A DNA stretch of 64,000 nt from Sinisalibacter lacisalsi (GTDB lineage Bacteria; Pseudomonadota; Alphaproteobacteria; Rhodobacterales; Rhodobacteraceae), in NCBI RefSeq assembly GCF_014640115.1, contig NZ_BMGI01000002.1, forward strand, positions 434,001 through 498,000, in the 5' to 3' direction. Position numbers and translations under genes: made by a program. Of this stretch, positions 8,493 through 17,719 are shown in pieces (positions within the stretch are counted from its first letter, which is position 1; each line of letters opens with the position of its first letter). The notes under the pieces were generated by a model that was not told the origin of the DNA, ran no database searches, and worked only from the letters and a program-made list of their open reading frames with translations.

Positions 8493-8783
8493 TCAGGCCA
8501 CGATGTTGAGGTGGGATTCGGTCTCGCGCGTGCTGTGGAAGCCCGCGATGATGTCGCGCGGATCGGCGGCGACGAGTCCCGAGGTGACCGACGCCACGTC
8601 GCGCACGAAGCGCACCTCGTCGCGCACTTCGATCGAGAAGGTGAGTTGGTCGCCGCAATCGAGCGTTTCACAGCCGCCGGGCAGCTCCACCTCCGGCCCC
8701 AGGAAGGCGAGCGGGCCCTGGTCTTCGCACCAGATCATCCCCACCCGCGCCTTCGGGTTGAACCACAGCACGAGTCCGATCAT
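8493..8783 (-). CDS. Small protein with a degenerate cold-shock-like fold
   Basis: This 96-residue protein starts MIGLVLWFNPKARVGMIWCE, which lines up with the cold-shock opening G-x-V-x-W-F-N-x-x-K-G-x-G-F-I. A second segment, DCGDQLTFSIEVRDEVRFV, matches the back half of the fold (G-D-x-V-x-F-x-V). Both RNA-binding motifs are lost: the RNP1 aromatic GFGFI is VGMIW, and the RNP2 VFVH is LAFLG. I chose the Met with a perfect GGAGG site 8 bases upstream rather than the earlier in-frame Met at 8816. It faces ilvN tail to tail, with 25 bp between stops. The function is unknown and nucleic-acid binding should not be assumed. Confidence 0.6.
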   Translation of the reverse strand: MIGLVLWFNPKARVGMIWCEDQGPLAFLGPEVELPGGCETLDCGDQLTFSIEVRDEVRFVRDVASVTSGLVAADPRDIIAGFHSTRETESHLNIVA

Positions 8784-9097
8784 CGCGCAATCCTCCGAAA
8801 TCCTGCCCGGAAGCACGCCCGGGTCTCTTTTTCATTTTGCAACACGAATACGCGAGAAACTATACAAAAGTCCAAGTCACTTCCCCTTTCGTCGGGGACG
8901 TTTGCCCAAAAGATACGCTTTCACCTATCCGATTGGATAGGATTCCCCTCCACTTGGCAAGAAGGCACGCAAGAAAAAGGGGAGCCAAAGCTCCCCAGTT
9001 TCGCTGATAAGGCTCGTCCTTGGTACCGCCCGTTTGTGCTTCTGCCTGCGGCCTTATCCGCGGACGCGGCGAGCGCACCCGCCGCGGGTCTCGGTGT
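8784..9097. other. Gap between two leftward genes
   Basis: This 314-bp gap holds the terminator at 8974-8996 that closes the nrdJ transcript. Its left part (8815-8945) is AT-richer than its surroundings and presumably contains the promoter of the cold-shock-like gene; reading leftward, TATAGT near 8857-8862 is a possible -10. I see no gene: a 72-codon ORF here runs through the terminator. Confidence 0.5.
8974..8996 (-). terminator. Intrinsic terminator after the nrdJ operon
   Basis: Read on the minus strand, GGGGAGC, a 4-base loop and GCTCCCC form a 7-bp GC-rich stem, followed by five T residues (A run at 8974-8978 on the plus strand). It lies about 100 bp beyond the stop of the small gene at 9098-9391 and points the right way to end that transcript. 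Confidence 0.8.
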
Positions 9098-9391
9098 TCA
9101 TGCCCGGCGCGCGGCCTCGGCCCGCTCCGGGATCGGCCCCTCGGTGAGGAAATATCCCACCCCCTCCACCGGGTCGATCTCGCGCAGGATCAGCCCGATC
9201 CGCTCGCCGGATTCGCTGCGGAACCCGAACGATGTGCCGGGCCTCGCGCCCACCAGCGCCAGCGGCAGCGCGAAAGCACCCGACCCGAGGCGCAGCCCGT
9301 CGCCGCCGGTCGAGACGATCACACGCAGCGATCCCGCCTCGACCTCGCGGCCGTCGATCACGAAATACCCTTGGAGATCAAGTATTTCCAT
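9098..9391 (-). CDS. Conserved hypothetical protein cotranscribed with nrdJ
   Basis: The start lies 9 bp beyond the nrdJ stop with a GAGGTC ribosome site, and an intrinsic terminator follows, so it is the second gene of a two-gene unit. The 97-residue product looks beta-rich (MEILDLQGYFVIDGREVEAG, then SLRVIVSTGGDGLRLG) and ends with a charged Arg/Ala/Glu tail. I recognise no domain, signal peptide or membrane segment. Coupling to ribonucleotide reductase is the only hint of its role. Confidence 0.65.
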   Translation of the reverse strand: MEILDLQGYFVIDGREVEAGSLRVIVSTGGDGLRLGSGAFALPLALVGARPGTSFGFRSESGERIGLILREIDPVEGVGYFLTEGPIPERAEAARRA

Positions 9392-9400
9392 ATCGACCTC

Positions 9401-12400
9401 TCAGCTGCACCCGGTGGTGCCGCCACAGGTGTTGCACTTCAGGCAGGTGCCGTTGCGCACCAGCGTGTAGTTGCCGCAATCGCCGCAGGGGTCACCCTCG
9501 TAGCCCTGCATCCGGGCCTTGGCGCGGGGGTCGACCGACACCGTGCCGGTGCCGAGCGCGGTGGCCGCGGGGCCGCTCGTGCCGGTGCCTTTCAGCATCG
9601 TGCCCCCGGCCAGACCGTCGGCGGTTTCGGGCACCAGCGTGTGCAGCGCGCCGACCGGGTCGGGCGCATTGCCGAGCGCCGTCGCCCCGGACGACACCCC
9701 GCCCTGGAGCACCACCAGTTCCTGGGGCAGCCGCTTGCGCAGGTAGCCGGTGGAGCTGATCTGCTTGAGCACCTCCAGCGACCGGCTCGCAGCCGTTTCG
9801 CTCATCTCCTTGATATTGCTGACACCTTCTTCTTCGCCGCGGCCGATGTCGTCGAAGCTCGCGCCCTCCGGCTTGACGTGCGCAAGGTCGGTGCGGTCGA
9901 GGTAGCTGACCGCCAGTTCGCGGAAGATGTAGTCGAGGATCGAGGTCGCGTTCTTGATCGTCTCGTTGCCCTGCACCATGCCGGCGGGTTCGAACTTGGT
10001 GAAGGTGAAGGCGTCGACGAATTCCTCCAGCGGCACGCCGTATTGGAGGCCGACCGAAACCGCGATGGCGAAGTTGTTCATCATCGCCCGGAAGCCCGCG
10101 CCTTCCTTGTGCATGTCGATGAAGATCTCGCCGAGCGTGCCGCTCTCGTATTCACCGGTGCGCAGGTAGACCTTGTGGCCGCCGACGGTGGCCTTCTGGG
10201 TATAGCCCTTGCGCCGGTCGGGCATCTTCTCGCGCCCGCGCGCGACTTCCTTGATGACGATCTTCTCGATCACCTTCTCGGCCAGCACCGCCGCCTTTTC
10301 CTGCGGCGTGCCCGAGGCAAGGATCTCTTCGGCTTCCTCGTCGTCCTCGACCAGCGCCGAGGCGAGCGGCTGGCTCAGCTTCGAGCCGTCGCGGTAGAGC
10401 GCGTTGGCCTTCACGCCAAGGCTCCAGGACAGCTCGTAGGCCTTCTGGCAATCCTCGATGGTGGCGTTGTGCGGCATGTTGATGGTTTTCGAGATCGCGC
10501 CCGAGATGAAGCTCTGCGCTGCCGCCATCATGTAAATGTGCGAGTTGGTAGAGAGGAAGCGCTTGCCCTTCTTGCCGGCCGGGTTGGCGGTGTCGAAGAC
10601 GTGGTAATGCTCTTCCTTCAGGTGCGGCGCGCCTTCCAACGTCATGGTGCCGACGGCGTGATCGTTCGCGGCCTCGATATCGCCTTTCGAGTAGCCGAGG
10701 TGGCGCAGCATGTCGAACGAGGGATCGTTCAGTTGCGCATCGGTAAGTCCAAGCGATTCCTTGCAGAAATCCGTGCCCAGCGTCCATTGGTTGAACAGGA
10801 AGCGGATGTCGAAGGCGCCGACCAGCCCGGCCTCGATCTTGGCGATCTCGGCCTCGCCGAAGCCCTTCTGGCGCAGCGTGCTGGCGTTGATCCCCGGCGC
10901 GTTGCCGAGCGTGCCGTGGCCCACGGCGTAGGCGACGATTTCCTCGATCTCGGCGGAGCCGTAGCCGAGGGCCTCGAGCCCGGCCGGCACCGAGCGGTTG
11001 ATGATCTTGAAGTAACCGCCGCCGGCCAGCTTCTTGAATTTCACCAGCGCGAAATCGGGTTCGATGCCGGTGGTGTCGCAATCCATCACAAGCCCGATCG
11101 TGCCGGTCGGCGCGATCACCGAGACTTGCGCGTTGCGGTAGCCGTGCTGCTCGCCGAGCGCCAGCGCCTCGTCCCAGCTGGCCATCGCCAGGTCGACGAG
11201 ACGGGGATCGGGGCAGTTGGCGTGATCGAGCGCCACGGGATTGACCGCGAGGCCCTCGTAACCATCGCTGGCGCCGTAGGCCGCGGTGCGGTGGTTGCGG
11301 ATCACCCGCAGCATGTGTTCGGCGTTGCGCTGGTAGCCCGAGAAGGCGCCAAGCTCGCCGGCCATCTCGGCCGAGGTGGCATAGGCGGTGCCGGTCATGA
11401 TCGCGGTGAGCGCGCCGGTCATCGCCCGGCCCTCGTCGGAGTCATACCCCAGCCCCATGTTCATCAAGAGCCCGCCGATGTTCGCATACCCGAGGCCCAA
11501 GGTGCGGAAATCGAACGACAATTGCGCGATTTCCTTCGACGGGAACTGGGCCATCATCACGCTGATCTCGAGCGTGATCGTCCACAGCCGGGTGGCGTGC
11601 ATGTAGCTTTCGGCGTCGAACTTGCCGTCGTGCAGGAAGGTCAGCAGGTTCATCGACGCGAGGTTGCAGGCGGTATCGTCGAGGAACATGTATTCCGAGC
11701 ACGGGTTCGAGGCGCGGATCTGCCCGTCTTCGGGGCAGGTGTGCCAGGCGTTGATCGTGTCGTGATACTGGATGCCCGGATCGGCCGAGGCCCAGGCGGC
11801 GTGGCCGATCTGCTCCCACAGGTCGCGCGCCTTGATCGTCTTGGCGACCGAGCCGTCGGTGCGGCGGATCAGCTCCCAGTCGGCATCGTTGCGCACCGCT
11901 TCGAGGTAGGCATCGGTGACGCGCACGGTGTTGTTGGAGTTCTGGCCCGACACGGTGCCGTAGGCTTCCGAATCCCAGTCGGTGTCATAGGTCGGGAACT
12001 CGATCGAGCCGTAGCCCTGCTTGGCGTAATCGAGCACGCGCTTGATGTAGTTCTCCGGGATCGCCACCTTCTTGGCGGCGCGGATCGCGGCCTTCAGGGT
12101 GTCGTTCACCTTCGGGTCGGTGGCGTCGGCCTCGGCGCCGTCCCAGGCGCGGATCGCGGCGAAGATCTCGTTGAGGTGCTGCTCGTGCATCTTCGAGCCG
12201 GCCACCAGCGAGGCGACCTTCTGCTCCTCCTTGACCTTCCAGTTGATGTATTCCTCGATATCGGGGTGATCGGCGTCGACGATGACCATCTTGGCCGCGC
12301 GCCGGGTGGTGCCGCCCGACTTGATCGCGCCGGCGGCGCGGTCGCCGATCTTGAGGAAGCCCATCAGCCCCGACGACTTGCCGCCGCCCGATAGCGGTTC

Positions 12401-13126
12401 ATTGGCGGCGCGCAGGGAAGAGAAGTTGGTGCCGGTGCCGGAGCCGTACTTGAACAGCCGCGCCTCGCGCACCCAGAGATCCATGATCCCGCCGTCGCCG
12501 ACGAGATCGTCGCCAATCGACTGGATGAAGCAGGCGTGCGGCTGCGGGTGCTCGTAGGCGGAGGCCGAGCGGGTCAGCTCGCCCGACTGGTAATCGACGT
12601 AGTAATGCCCCTGGCTCGGCCCGTCGATGCCATAGGCCCAGTGCAGGCCGGTGTTGAACCACTGCGGCGAGTTCGGCGCCGCCATCTGGGCCGCGAGCAT
12701 GTGGCGCATCTCGTCGAAATAGGCGCTCGCATCTTCCTCGGTGGTGAAATAGCCGCCCTTCCAGCCCCAGTAGGCCCAGGCGCCCGCGAGCCGGTCAAAC
12801 ACCTGCTTGGCCGAGGTTTCGCCGCCAAAGCGTTGATTCTCGGGAAGTTTGTCGAGCGCCTTCTTGTCGGGCACATGCCGCCAGAGGAACGCGGGCACGT
12901 CTTTTTCCTTCACCGGCTTGGTTGCCGCCGGAACGCCGGCCTTGCGGAAGTATTTCTGCGCGATCACGTCGGAGGCCACCTGGCTCCAGCCGGAAGGCAC
13001 CTCGACGTTCTCAAGCTTGAACACCACCGTGCCGTCAGGATTGCGGATCTCCGAGGTCGTGGAGGTGAAGTCCAGTTGCGCGTAGGCGTCTGCCCCTGCC
13101 TTGGTGAATTTGCGTTCGATTTTCAT
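9401..13126 (-). CDS. nrdJ: Vitamin B12-dependent (class II) ribonucleoside-diphosphate reductase
   Basis: NrdJ reduces ribonucleotides to deoxyribonucleotides with an adenosylcobalamin radical, needing neither oxygen nor its absence. The 1241-residue product shows the large alphaproteobacterial form: catalytic-core motifs [13 protein letters not shown] and [20 protein letters not shown], the radical-domain segment around [20 protein letters not shown], and a C-terminal zinc ribbon ([10 protein letters not shown] and [13 protein letters not shown]) used for re-reduction. The start codon lies far (about 210 bp) downstream of an NrdR-type box. CobA and CobB, which make the cofactor precursor, are encoded 37 kb away. 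Confidence 0.96.
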   Translation of the reverse strand: MKIERKFTKAGADAYAQLDFTSTTSEIRNPDGTVVFKLENVEVPSGWSQVASDVIAQKYFRKAGVPAATKPVKEKDVPAFLWRHVPDKKALDKLPENQRFGGETSAKQVFDRLAGAWAYWGWKGGYFTTEEDASAYFDEMRHMLAAQMAAPNSPQWFNTGLHWAYGIDGPSQGHYYVDYQSGELTRSASAYEHPQPHACFIQSIGDDLVGDGGIMDLWVREARLFKYGSGTGTNFSSLRAANEPLSGGGKSSGLMGFLKIGDRAAGAIKSGGTTRRAAKMVIVDADHPDIEEYINWKVKEEQKVASLVAGSKMHEQHLNEIFAAIRAWDGAEADATDPKVNDTLKAAIRAAKKVAIPENYIKRVLDYAKQGYGSIEFPTYDTDWDSEAYGTVSGQNSNNTVRVTDAYLEAVRNDADWELIRRTDGSVAKTIKARDLWEQIGHAAWASADPGIQYHDTINAWHTCPEDGQIRASNPCSEYMFLDDTACNLASMNLLTFLHDGKFDAESYMHATRLWTITLEISVMMAQFPSKEIAQLSFDFRTLGLGYANIGGLLMNMGLGYDSDEGRAMTGALTAIMTGTAYATSAEMAGELGAFSGYQRNAEHMLRVIRNHRTAAYGASDGYEGLAVNPVALDHANCPDPRLVDLAMASWDEALALGEQHGYRNAQVSVIAPTGTIGLVMDCDTTGIEPDFALVKFKKLAGGGYFKIINRSVPAGLEALGYGSAEIEEIVAYAVGHGTLGNAPGINASTLRQKGFGEAEIAKIEAGLVGAFDIRFLFNQWTLGTDFCKESLGLTDAQLNDPSFDMLRHLGYSKGDIEAANDHAVGTMTLEGAPHLKEEHYHVFDTANPAGKKGKRFLSTNSHIYMMAAAQSFISGAISKTINMPHNATIEDCQKAYELSWSLGVKANALYRDGSKLSQPLASALVEDDEEAEEILASGTPQEKAAVLAEKVIEKIVIKEVARGREKMPDRRKGYTQKATVGGHKVYLRTGEYESGTLGEIFIDMHKEGAGFRAMMNNFAIAVSVGLQYGVPLEEFVDAFTFTKFEPAGMVQGNETIKNATSILDYIFRELAVSYLDRTDLAHVKPEGASFDDIGRGEEEGVSNIKEMSETAASRSLEVLKQISSTGYLRKRLPQELVVLQGGVSSGATALGNAPDPVGALHTLVPETADGLAGGTMLKGTGTSGPAATALGTGTVSVDPRAKARMQGYEGDPCGDCGNYTLVRNGTCLKCNTCGGTTGCS

Positions 13127-13727
13127 GGCGCCCGTATCGTCCCTTCTTGCTCGAGGCCCAGGCCGTCATTGCGGCGGCGGGCCGATCTCATACCTCCCGG
13201 TCGGGGCGGCGGGGCAAGGGATGGGCGTCGGGGGACTCTATGTCCTCCGCCGACCGGTCAAACGGTCACCGTAAAATGCTCCACGATCGGGGCTGCTCGA
13301 TGCTAGACTTCTATCCCTACCCGCCGAGCGGCCACACTATATGTTGTGGCTCGCCGACCAGCCTGCACAAACTGGCGTAGGTAGCCGCAAAGATCAACGG
13401 AGATTTTTATCGTTTTTCGCTTGACTGGCCGGCCTCGGCGAGCCCGTCCGAGTCGGCTGTCGCGGCGGGCCCCGGAGCGGGTCGGGAAAGCGCCCGATAT
13501 TTCAGGCGTTTCTTGCAGGTTGCTCGCAACACGCATGAGCCGGGGCGTCATCGTCCTGTTACCATCGGTTTTTCGGCGGGCGCGGCAGAGCGGCAACAGG
13601 CAAGCGCGCCAATGTTCGATTTGCGCAAGAATCGGGCAGGAAACATACTAGATATGGTCGGGCCAGATCGTAGTCTGCGCTGTATGTAGCGCGGGCCGCA
13701 CGACTCACGAAGATCGGTGGGAGGATG
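13127..13727. other. 600-bp non-coding region upstream of nrdJ
   Basis: No convincing gene lies here; short ORFs on both strands overlap the NrdR box and have no family features. The region between the NrdR box and the nrdJ start would be a leader of up to about 200 nt. I looked for a cobalamin riboswitch (B12 box and its conserved core) and did not see one. The right part, 13350-13720, is AT-richer with no clear structure and lies downstream of tRNA-Pro. Confidence 0.5.
13334..13349. promoter_or_regulatory. NrdR box upstream of nrdJ
   Basis: ACACTATATGTTGTGG fits the NrdR consensus (ACACWATATATWGTGT) at most positions, including the central TATAT-like core and flanking ACAC/GTG-type arms. 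NrdR is the ATP/dATP-sensing repressor of ribonucleotide reductase genes. A much weaker partner, GCACAAACTGGCGTAG, lies 31 bp away at 13365-13380, a spacing typical of paired boxes. Confidence 0.7.
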
Positions 13728-13804
13728 TGGTCGGGGCGGCGAGATTCGAACTCACGACCTTCTGTACCCAAAACAGACGCGCTACCAGGCTGCGCTACGC
13801 CCCG
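13728..13804 (-). tRNA. tRNA-Pro(UGG)
   Basis: The 77-nt sequence folds as a cloverleaf: acceptor CGGGGCG/CGCCCCG, D arm with AGCCTGGTAGC, anticodon stem TCTGT/ACAGA with loop TTTGGGT giving anticodon TGG, and T loop GTTCGAATC. CCA is encoded at 13728-13730. It lies 43 bp downstream of the DUF192 stop on the same strand, so it may be transcribed with the cold-shock gene pair. Confidence 0.96.
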
Positions 13805-13847
13805 ACGAGGCTCTCCATACAGGCGCGCGCGGCGCGAGGGCAAGAGC

Positions 13848-14354
13848 CTATTGCGCGGCGATCCCGTCGCCGTCAGCGCATGCCCAGGCCGCCTCCGCGC
13901 CGAAGGCGGGATGGCGCATCTCGTCGCCCGGTCCGATGCCGATCGCCCCGGCCAGCCCGCCGCGGATCTCGAGCACCGCGAGCACCCCGTCGCCACCGCG
14001 GATCGGCGTGAGATCCCCCGGCACCGCCATCGGGTGCACGTGCTGGACCTTGCCCTCGGGCGTGACGAAGAGCATGTCGAGCGGGATCAGCGTGTTCTTC
14101 ATCCAGAACGCCGGCGCGCCGGGCTGATCGTAGACGAACAGCATGGCATGGGACGCCGGCAGGCTTTCGCGGAACATCAGGCCGCGGGCCTGGGATTCGG
14201 GCGTGTCGGCGATTTCCACCGAGAATTGCGCCGCGCCCCAGTCGCCCCGGATATCCAGCCGATCGGGGGCGCAGGCCGTCGGCGCGGCCAGTGCCGCGCC
14301 GGTTGCGACGACGAGCGCCAGCGCCGCCGCCGCGAGGGCGCGCAGGGCGATCAT
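13848..14354 (-). CDS. Secreted DUF192 protein
   Basis: The 168-residue product has an N-terminal signal peptide (MIALRALAAAALALVVATGA, cleaved near ALA-APT) and a DUF192 domain with its conserved motifs GLMFRESLPASHAMLFVYDQ, FWMKNTLIPLDMLFV and the C-terminal GDEMRHP-type end. DUF192 is a small beta-fold family, generally exported, of unknown function. Its ATG overlaps the stop of the upstream double cold-shock gene (ATGA), so the two are translationally coupled, a pairing common in this lineage. tRNA-Pro follows. Confidence 0.88.
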   Translation of the reverse strand: MIALRALAAAALALVVATGAALAAPTACAPDRLDIRGDWGAAQFSVEIADTPESQARGLMFRESLPASHAMLFVYDQPGAPAFWMKNTLIPLDMLFVTPEGKVQHVHPMAVPGDLTPIRGGDGVLAVLEIRGGLAGAIGIGPGDEMRHPAFGAEAAWACADGDGIAAQ

Positions 14355-14893
14355 CCCTCGCCGTCCGCCGCGAGCGCCGCATCCCATGCGGCCACGACCA
14401 CGGCCATCCGGCCGCGCTCGCCCTCGATCACCCGCAGCGCCACCGCCTCGCCGGGCTGCAGATCGGCAAAGCCCGACCGGCGCAGCACCTCGATGTGAAT
14501 GAACACGTCCTCGGGCTTGCCGAAGACATTGGCGAAGCCGAAGCCCTTGCCCTTGTCGAACCATTTCACCCGGGCCGGCTCCAACGGACCGGCGGAGTCA
14601 AGGTCGACAACCTCCTCCTCAAGCCCCTCGGCCGGCGCCACGCCGCCCTCGGGCGGCTCGATCGAGATCACCTCGACCGCCTGCATGCCGCGCTTGGTCG
14701 TCTGCGCCACGAGCTCGATCCGCGCCCCGTCGGCGACGGAACTCTGCCCGAAGTTGCGCAGCACGTTTGCGTGCAGGAGAATATCCGGCCCACCCTGCTC
14801 GGCCACGACAAAGCCGAAGCCTTTTGCCGCGTCGAACCACTTCACCTGGCCGCGCAGGGCCACCCGCGCCTCCGAATCGTGCTCGTCTGTCAT
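14351..14893 (-). CDS. Double cold-shock-domain protein
   Basis: Two complete cold-shock domains lie in 180 residues. The first, about 12-80, has GQVKWFDAAKGFGFVVAEQG and ILLHANVL; the second, about 110-175, has ARVKWFDKGKGFGFANVFG and VFIHIEVLRR. Both keep the RNP1 and RNP2 aromatic residues used to bind single-stranded RNA or DNA. An acidic linker (EGLEEEVVDLDS) separates them. Tandem cold-shock domains are typical of alphaproteobacteria (Caulobacter CspC/CspD type). The start at 14893 (MTDEHDS) follows the region of three dyads; the further upstream Met would run through these. The stop overlaps the DUF192 start. Confidence 0.93.
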   Translation of the reverse strand: MTDEHDSEARVALRGQVKWFDAAKGFGFVVAEQGGPDILLHANVLRNFGQSSVADGARIELVAQTTKRGMQAVEVISIEPPEGGVAPAEGLEEEVVDLDSAGPLEPARVKWFDKGKGFGFANVFGKPEDVFIHIEVLRRSGFADLQPGEAVALRVIEGERGRMAVVVAAWDAALAADGEG

Positions 14894-14928
14894 TTCTTTC
14901 GCGTGTCCCGCGTTTTGTTCGCATCCCC

Positions 14929-14993
14929 AACCAATTAATTGGTTCAGATCGTTGTCGGTTGCAAGCAACCTTCACCTGTATTTTTGGACAGGT
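14929..14993. promoter_or_regulatory. Three adjacent dyads in the leader region of the double cold-shock gene
   Basis: A perfect 16-bp palindrome AACCAATTAATTGGTT (14929-14944), the dyad GGTTGC-AA-GCAACC (14957-14970) and ACCTGT-N8-ACAGGT (14974-14979 with 14988-14993) lie in a row within 100 bp upstream of the start. They could be operators or, in the transcript, a structured 5' leader as in other cold-shock genes. Confidence 0.5.
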
Positions 14994-15039
14994 CACCGAT
15001 CAGGGGGGATCTTGCCGACGCATCCCGCGCCCGATCCAA

Positions 15040-15645
15040 TCACGGGTTGAGCCGGCTCACTTCCCAGGGCTGCCCCGGCGCGGCCCGCCGCCAGCGGAAC
15101 CGGTCATGCAGGCGGAAGGCGCCATCGGCCCAGAACTCGATCTCGACCGGACGGATCCGGTAGCCGCCCCAGAACGGCGGGCGCGGCGGGTGGGTGCCGA
15201 GCCGCGGCGTGATCCTGGCGACCTCGGCCATCAACGCGGTCCGCGACGACAGCGGCTGGCTCTGGTGCGAGGCCCAGGCGCCGAGCCGGCTCTTCAGCGA
15301 GCGCGAGGCATAATAGGCATCGGCCTGCGGGCCCTCCTCGCGTTCCACCGTTCCGCGCACCCGGATCTGCCGGCGCAGGCTCTTCCAGTGGACCACGAAG
15401 GCGGCCTTGCCCGCGGCCTCGATCTCGGCCGCCTTGACCGAGCCGTAATTGGTGTAGAACACGAAGGCGTCGGCCTCGATCTCCTTGAGCAGCACCATGC
15501 GCACGTTGGGCAGGCCCTCCGGGTCGACGGTGGCGAGCGCGATGGCGTTGGGATCGTTCGGTTCGCGTTCGGTCGCCGCGTCGAGCCAGTCCTGCGCGAT
15601 GCGAAACGGGTCGTCGCCCGCGAAAATCCCGCCCCGGTCGCTCAT
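15040..15645 (-). CDS. pdxH: Pyridoxamine/pyridoxine 5'-phosphate oxidase
   Basis: PdxH makes pyridoxal 5'-phosphate from PNP or PMP with FMN and oxygen. The 201-residue product shows [20 protein letters not shown] (FMN-binding region), [18 protein letters not shown], the motif [11 protein letters not shown] and the C-terminal signature [15 protein letters not shown] ending in [20 protein letters not shown], all typical. It is divergent from fabI with 143 bp between starts. Confidence 0.96.
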   Translation of the reverse strand: MSDRGGIFAGDDPFRIAQDWLDAATEREPNDPNAIALATVDPEGLPNVRMVLLKEIEADAFVFYTNYGSVKAAEIEAAGKAAFVVHWKSLRRQIRVRGTVEREEGPQADAYYASRSLKSRLGAWASHQSQPLSSRTALMAEVARITPRLGTHPPRPPFWGGYRIRPVEIEFWADGAFRLHDRFRWRRAAPGQPWEVSRLNP

Positions 15646-15724
15646 CCGAACCTTCCCCCGATCCTTCCCGGTGCCGCGGCGCGCCGCGGTGTCAGCCAGC
15701 CTGTATTCCCCGCTCCCGGCAGGC

Positions 15725-15753
15725 TTGAAGCCTCCGGGGCAATGACGTAGACC
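15725..15753 (+). promoter_or_regulatory. Candidate promoter of fabI-gpt
   Basis: TTGAAG at 15725-15730 and TAGACC at 15748-15753 are spaced by 17 bp, with the fabI ATG 36 bases downstream. The -10 is weak, so this is a candidate only. Confidence 0.4.
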
Positions 15754-15788
15754 GGCTTAACCGAAAGCGAGCGGACGGGGAACAGCGA

Positions 15789-16613
15789 ATGTCCAACGGG
15801 TTGATGAACGGCAAACGCGGTCTGATCATGGGCCTGGCCAATGACAAGAGCATCGCCTGGGGCATCGCCCGGGCCTGCCGCGAGGCGGGGGCCGAACTGG
15901 CCTTCTCCTACCAGGGCGACGTGGTGAAGAAACGCGTGCTGCCGCTGGCCGAGCAACTCGGCTCCGATCTCGTGCTGCCCTGCGATGTCGGCGACGACGC
16001 CTCGATCGACGCGCTGTTCGAGGCGCTAGAAGCCAAGTGGGGCAAGCTCGACTTTCTCGTCCACGCCATCGGCTATTCCGACAAGGCCCAGCTCCGGGGC
16101 CGCTATGCCGAGACCACGCGCGACAATTTCCGCGTGACGATGGATATCTCGGTCTATTCCTTCACCGCCGTCGCCAATCGCGCCGCTCGGCTGATGACCG
16201 ACGGCGGCAGCATCGTGACGATGACCTATTACGGCGCCGAGCGGGTGATGCCGCATTACAACGTGATGGGCGTGGCCAAGGCCGCGCTCGAGGCCAGCGT
16301 GCGCTATCTCGCCGAGGACTTCGGCAAGGACGGCATCCGCGTCAACGCCATCTCCGCCGGGCCGATCAAGACGCTGGCGGCCTCGGGGATCGGCGATTTC
16401 CGCTATATCCTGAAGTGGAACGAACTGAACTCGCCGCTGCGGCGCACGGTGTCGATCGACGACGTGGGCAAATCGGCGCTCTACCTGCTCTCCGATCTCG
16501 GCTCGGGCGTGACCGGCGAGACCCACCACGTCGACGCCGGCTACCACGTCGTCGGCATGAAGGCCGTGGATGCGCCCGATATCGACGCCACGGCGGGGAG
16601 GAAAGAAGAATGA
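15789..16613 (+). CDS. fabI: Enoyl-[acyl-carrier-protein] reductase (NADH)
   Basis: FabI performs the last reduction of each fatty-acid elongation cycle. The 274-residue short-chain dehydrogenase shows the FabI-type nucleotide-binding start ([20 protein letters not shown]), which replaces the usual GxxxGxG, and the catalytic Tyr-x6-Lys in [20 protein letters not shown]. The C-terminal [18 protein letters not shown] is the family end. Its stop overlaps the gpt start (ATGA), so the two are coupled. Confidence 0.96.
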   Translation: MSNGLMNGKRGLIMGLANDKSIAWGIARACREAGAELAFSYQGDVVKKRVLPLAEQLGSDLVLPCDVGDDASIDALFEALEAKWGKLDFLVHAIGYSDKAQLRGRYAETTRDNFRVTMDISVYSFTAVANRAARLMTDGGSIVTMTYYGAERVMPHYNVMGVAKAALEASVRYLAEDFGKDGIRVNAISAGPIKTLAASGIGDFRYILKWNELNSPLRRTVSIDDVGKSALYLLSDLGSGVTGETHHVDAGYHVVGMKAVDAPDIDATAGRKEE

Positions 16614-17116
16614 ACGACCGCCTGCCGCACGAGAAGGGCTTTCACGTCTCCTGGGACCAGATCCACCGCGACAGCCGCGCACTGGCCTGGCGGCTCGATC
16701 ACCAGGGCCCGCTCGAGGACGGCGCGTGGAAAGCCGTGGTCGCGATCACCCGGGGCGGCATGGCGCCGGCGATGATCGTCAGCCGCGAGCTCGATATCCG
16801 CATGGTCGACACGATCAGCGTGAAAAGCTACCAGCACCAGAGCCAGTCGGAGCCGGTGGTGATCAAGTCGCCCGACATGGACGTGGTCGGCGATGGCACC
16901 GGCGTGCTCATCGTCGACGACCTCGTCGATACCGGCCGGACGCTGGAAGTGGTGCGCAAGCTGATGCCCAAGGCGCATTTCGCCACCGTCTACGCCAAGC
17001 CCAAGGGCAAGCCGATGGTCAACACCTACATCACCGAGGTGAGCCAGGACACGTGGATCTTCTTCCCGTGGGACATGGCGCTGCAATACGTCGAACCCTA
17101 TCGCGGCAAGGATTGA
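16610..17116 (+). CDS. gpt: Xanthine(-guanine) phosphoribosyltransferase
   Basis: Gpt salvages xanthine and guanine to nucleotides with PRPP. The 168-residue product has the type I PRTase PRPP-binding motif [20 protein letters not shown], the purine-binding hood near the C-terminus ([14 protein letters not shown]) and the N-terminal [19 protein letters not shown]. Its start overlaps the fabI stop by four bases. A tandem-palindrome element begins 6 bp after the stop, between it and the convergent carbonic-anhydrase gene. Confidence 0.94.
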   Translation: MNDRLPHEKGFHVSWDQIHRDSRALAWRLDHQGPLEDGAWKAVVAITRGGMAPAMIVSRELDIRMVDTISVKSYQHQSQSEPVVIKSPDMDVVGDGTGVLIVDDLVDTGRTLEVVRKLMPKAHFATVYAKPKGKPMVNTYITEVSQDTWIFFPWDMALQYVEPYRGKD

Positions 17117-17121
17117 GACGC

Positions 17122-17188
17122 GCGTTTTTCGTACGAAAAACGCCACGGAAAACGTCCGTTTTCCGTGGCGAAATCCGGACGGATTTCG
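17122..17188. repeat. Tandem-palindrome element, copy 2 (three dyads)
   Basis: A perfect 22-bp palindrome with core TTTTTCGTACGAAAAA (17122-17143), CCACGGAAAACG/CGTTTTCCGTGG around two bases (17143-17168), and CGAAATCCG-GA-CGGATTTCG (17169-17188). The last dyad and its flanks (GTGGC before, GCC after) match copy 1. It fills the 78-bp gap between convergent gpt and the carbonic-anhydrase gene, where it could also act as a two-way terminator. Confidence 0.82.
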
Positions 17189-17194
17189 GCCCCG

Positions 17195-17719
17195 TCAGCC
17201 GATGGCCTTGAGGCCCGCCCGGAAGCGCGCCGCGTTCTCGCGGTAGCGCCGGGCGCTGTCGAGAAGCGCCGCGCGGGCGGCCTCGTCGAGATCGCGCACC
17301 ACCTTGCCCGGCTCGCCCATCACCAGCGCGCCATCGGGGATTTCCTTGCCCTCCGTCACCAGCGCCCCGGCGCCGATCAGGCAGCCCTTGCCGATGCGCG
17401 CGCCGTTGAGGATCGTCGCGCCCATGCCGATCAGGCTGCCGGCGCCGATCTCGCAGCCATGCAGCATCGCCTTGTGGCCCACCGTCACGTCGCGCCCGAT
17501 CACCAGCGGGTAGCCCGGATCGGTATGGCAGACCACGTGGTCCTGCAGGTTCGAGCCCTCGCCCACGGTGATCGTCTCGTTGTCGCCGCGTAACGTGGCA
17601 CCGAACCAGACCGAGGCCCCGGCTTCCAGCACCACCTTGCCGATCAGGTTGGCGTCGGGCGCGGCCCAGCTGGTTTCGTGCAGGGTGGGGGCGATACCGT
17701 CGAGCGCGTAAAGGGTCAT
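17195..17719 (-). CDS. Gamma-class carbonic anhydrase family protein
   Basis: The 174-residue product is a left-handed beta-helix with hexapeptide repeats (for example [20 protein letters not shown] and [20 protein letters not shown]). It keeps His residues at [11 protein letters not shown] and [13 protein letters not shown] where zinc ligands lie in this family. Many members show little or no carbonic-anhydrase activity, so the enzyme call is by family only. Its start overlaps the gmk stop by four bases. Confidence 0.88.
   Translation of the reverse strand: MTLYALDGIAPTLHETSWAAPDANLIGKVVLEAGASVWFGATLRGDNETITVGEGSNLQDHVVCHTDPGYPLVIGRDVTVGHKAMLHGCEIGAGSLIGMGATILNGARIGKGCLIGAGALVTEGKEIPDGALVMGEPGKVVRDLDEAARAALLDSARRYRENAARFRAGLKAIG

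Noticed and set aside
8860-9078. A 72-codon leftward ORF after the nrdJ operon
   Set aside because: It runs straight through the intrinsic terminator at 8974-8996 and has no ribosome site or recognisable motif.
13127-13360. Cobalamin riboswitch before nrdJ or before cobA (50110-50203)
   Set aside because: I searched for the B12 box and the conserved core and found neither.
13303-13596. A 97-codon leftward ORF upstream of nrdJ
   Set aside because: It overlaps the NrdR box, is Arg-rich and lacks a ribosome site; it is more likely regulatory DNA.
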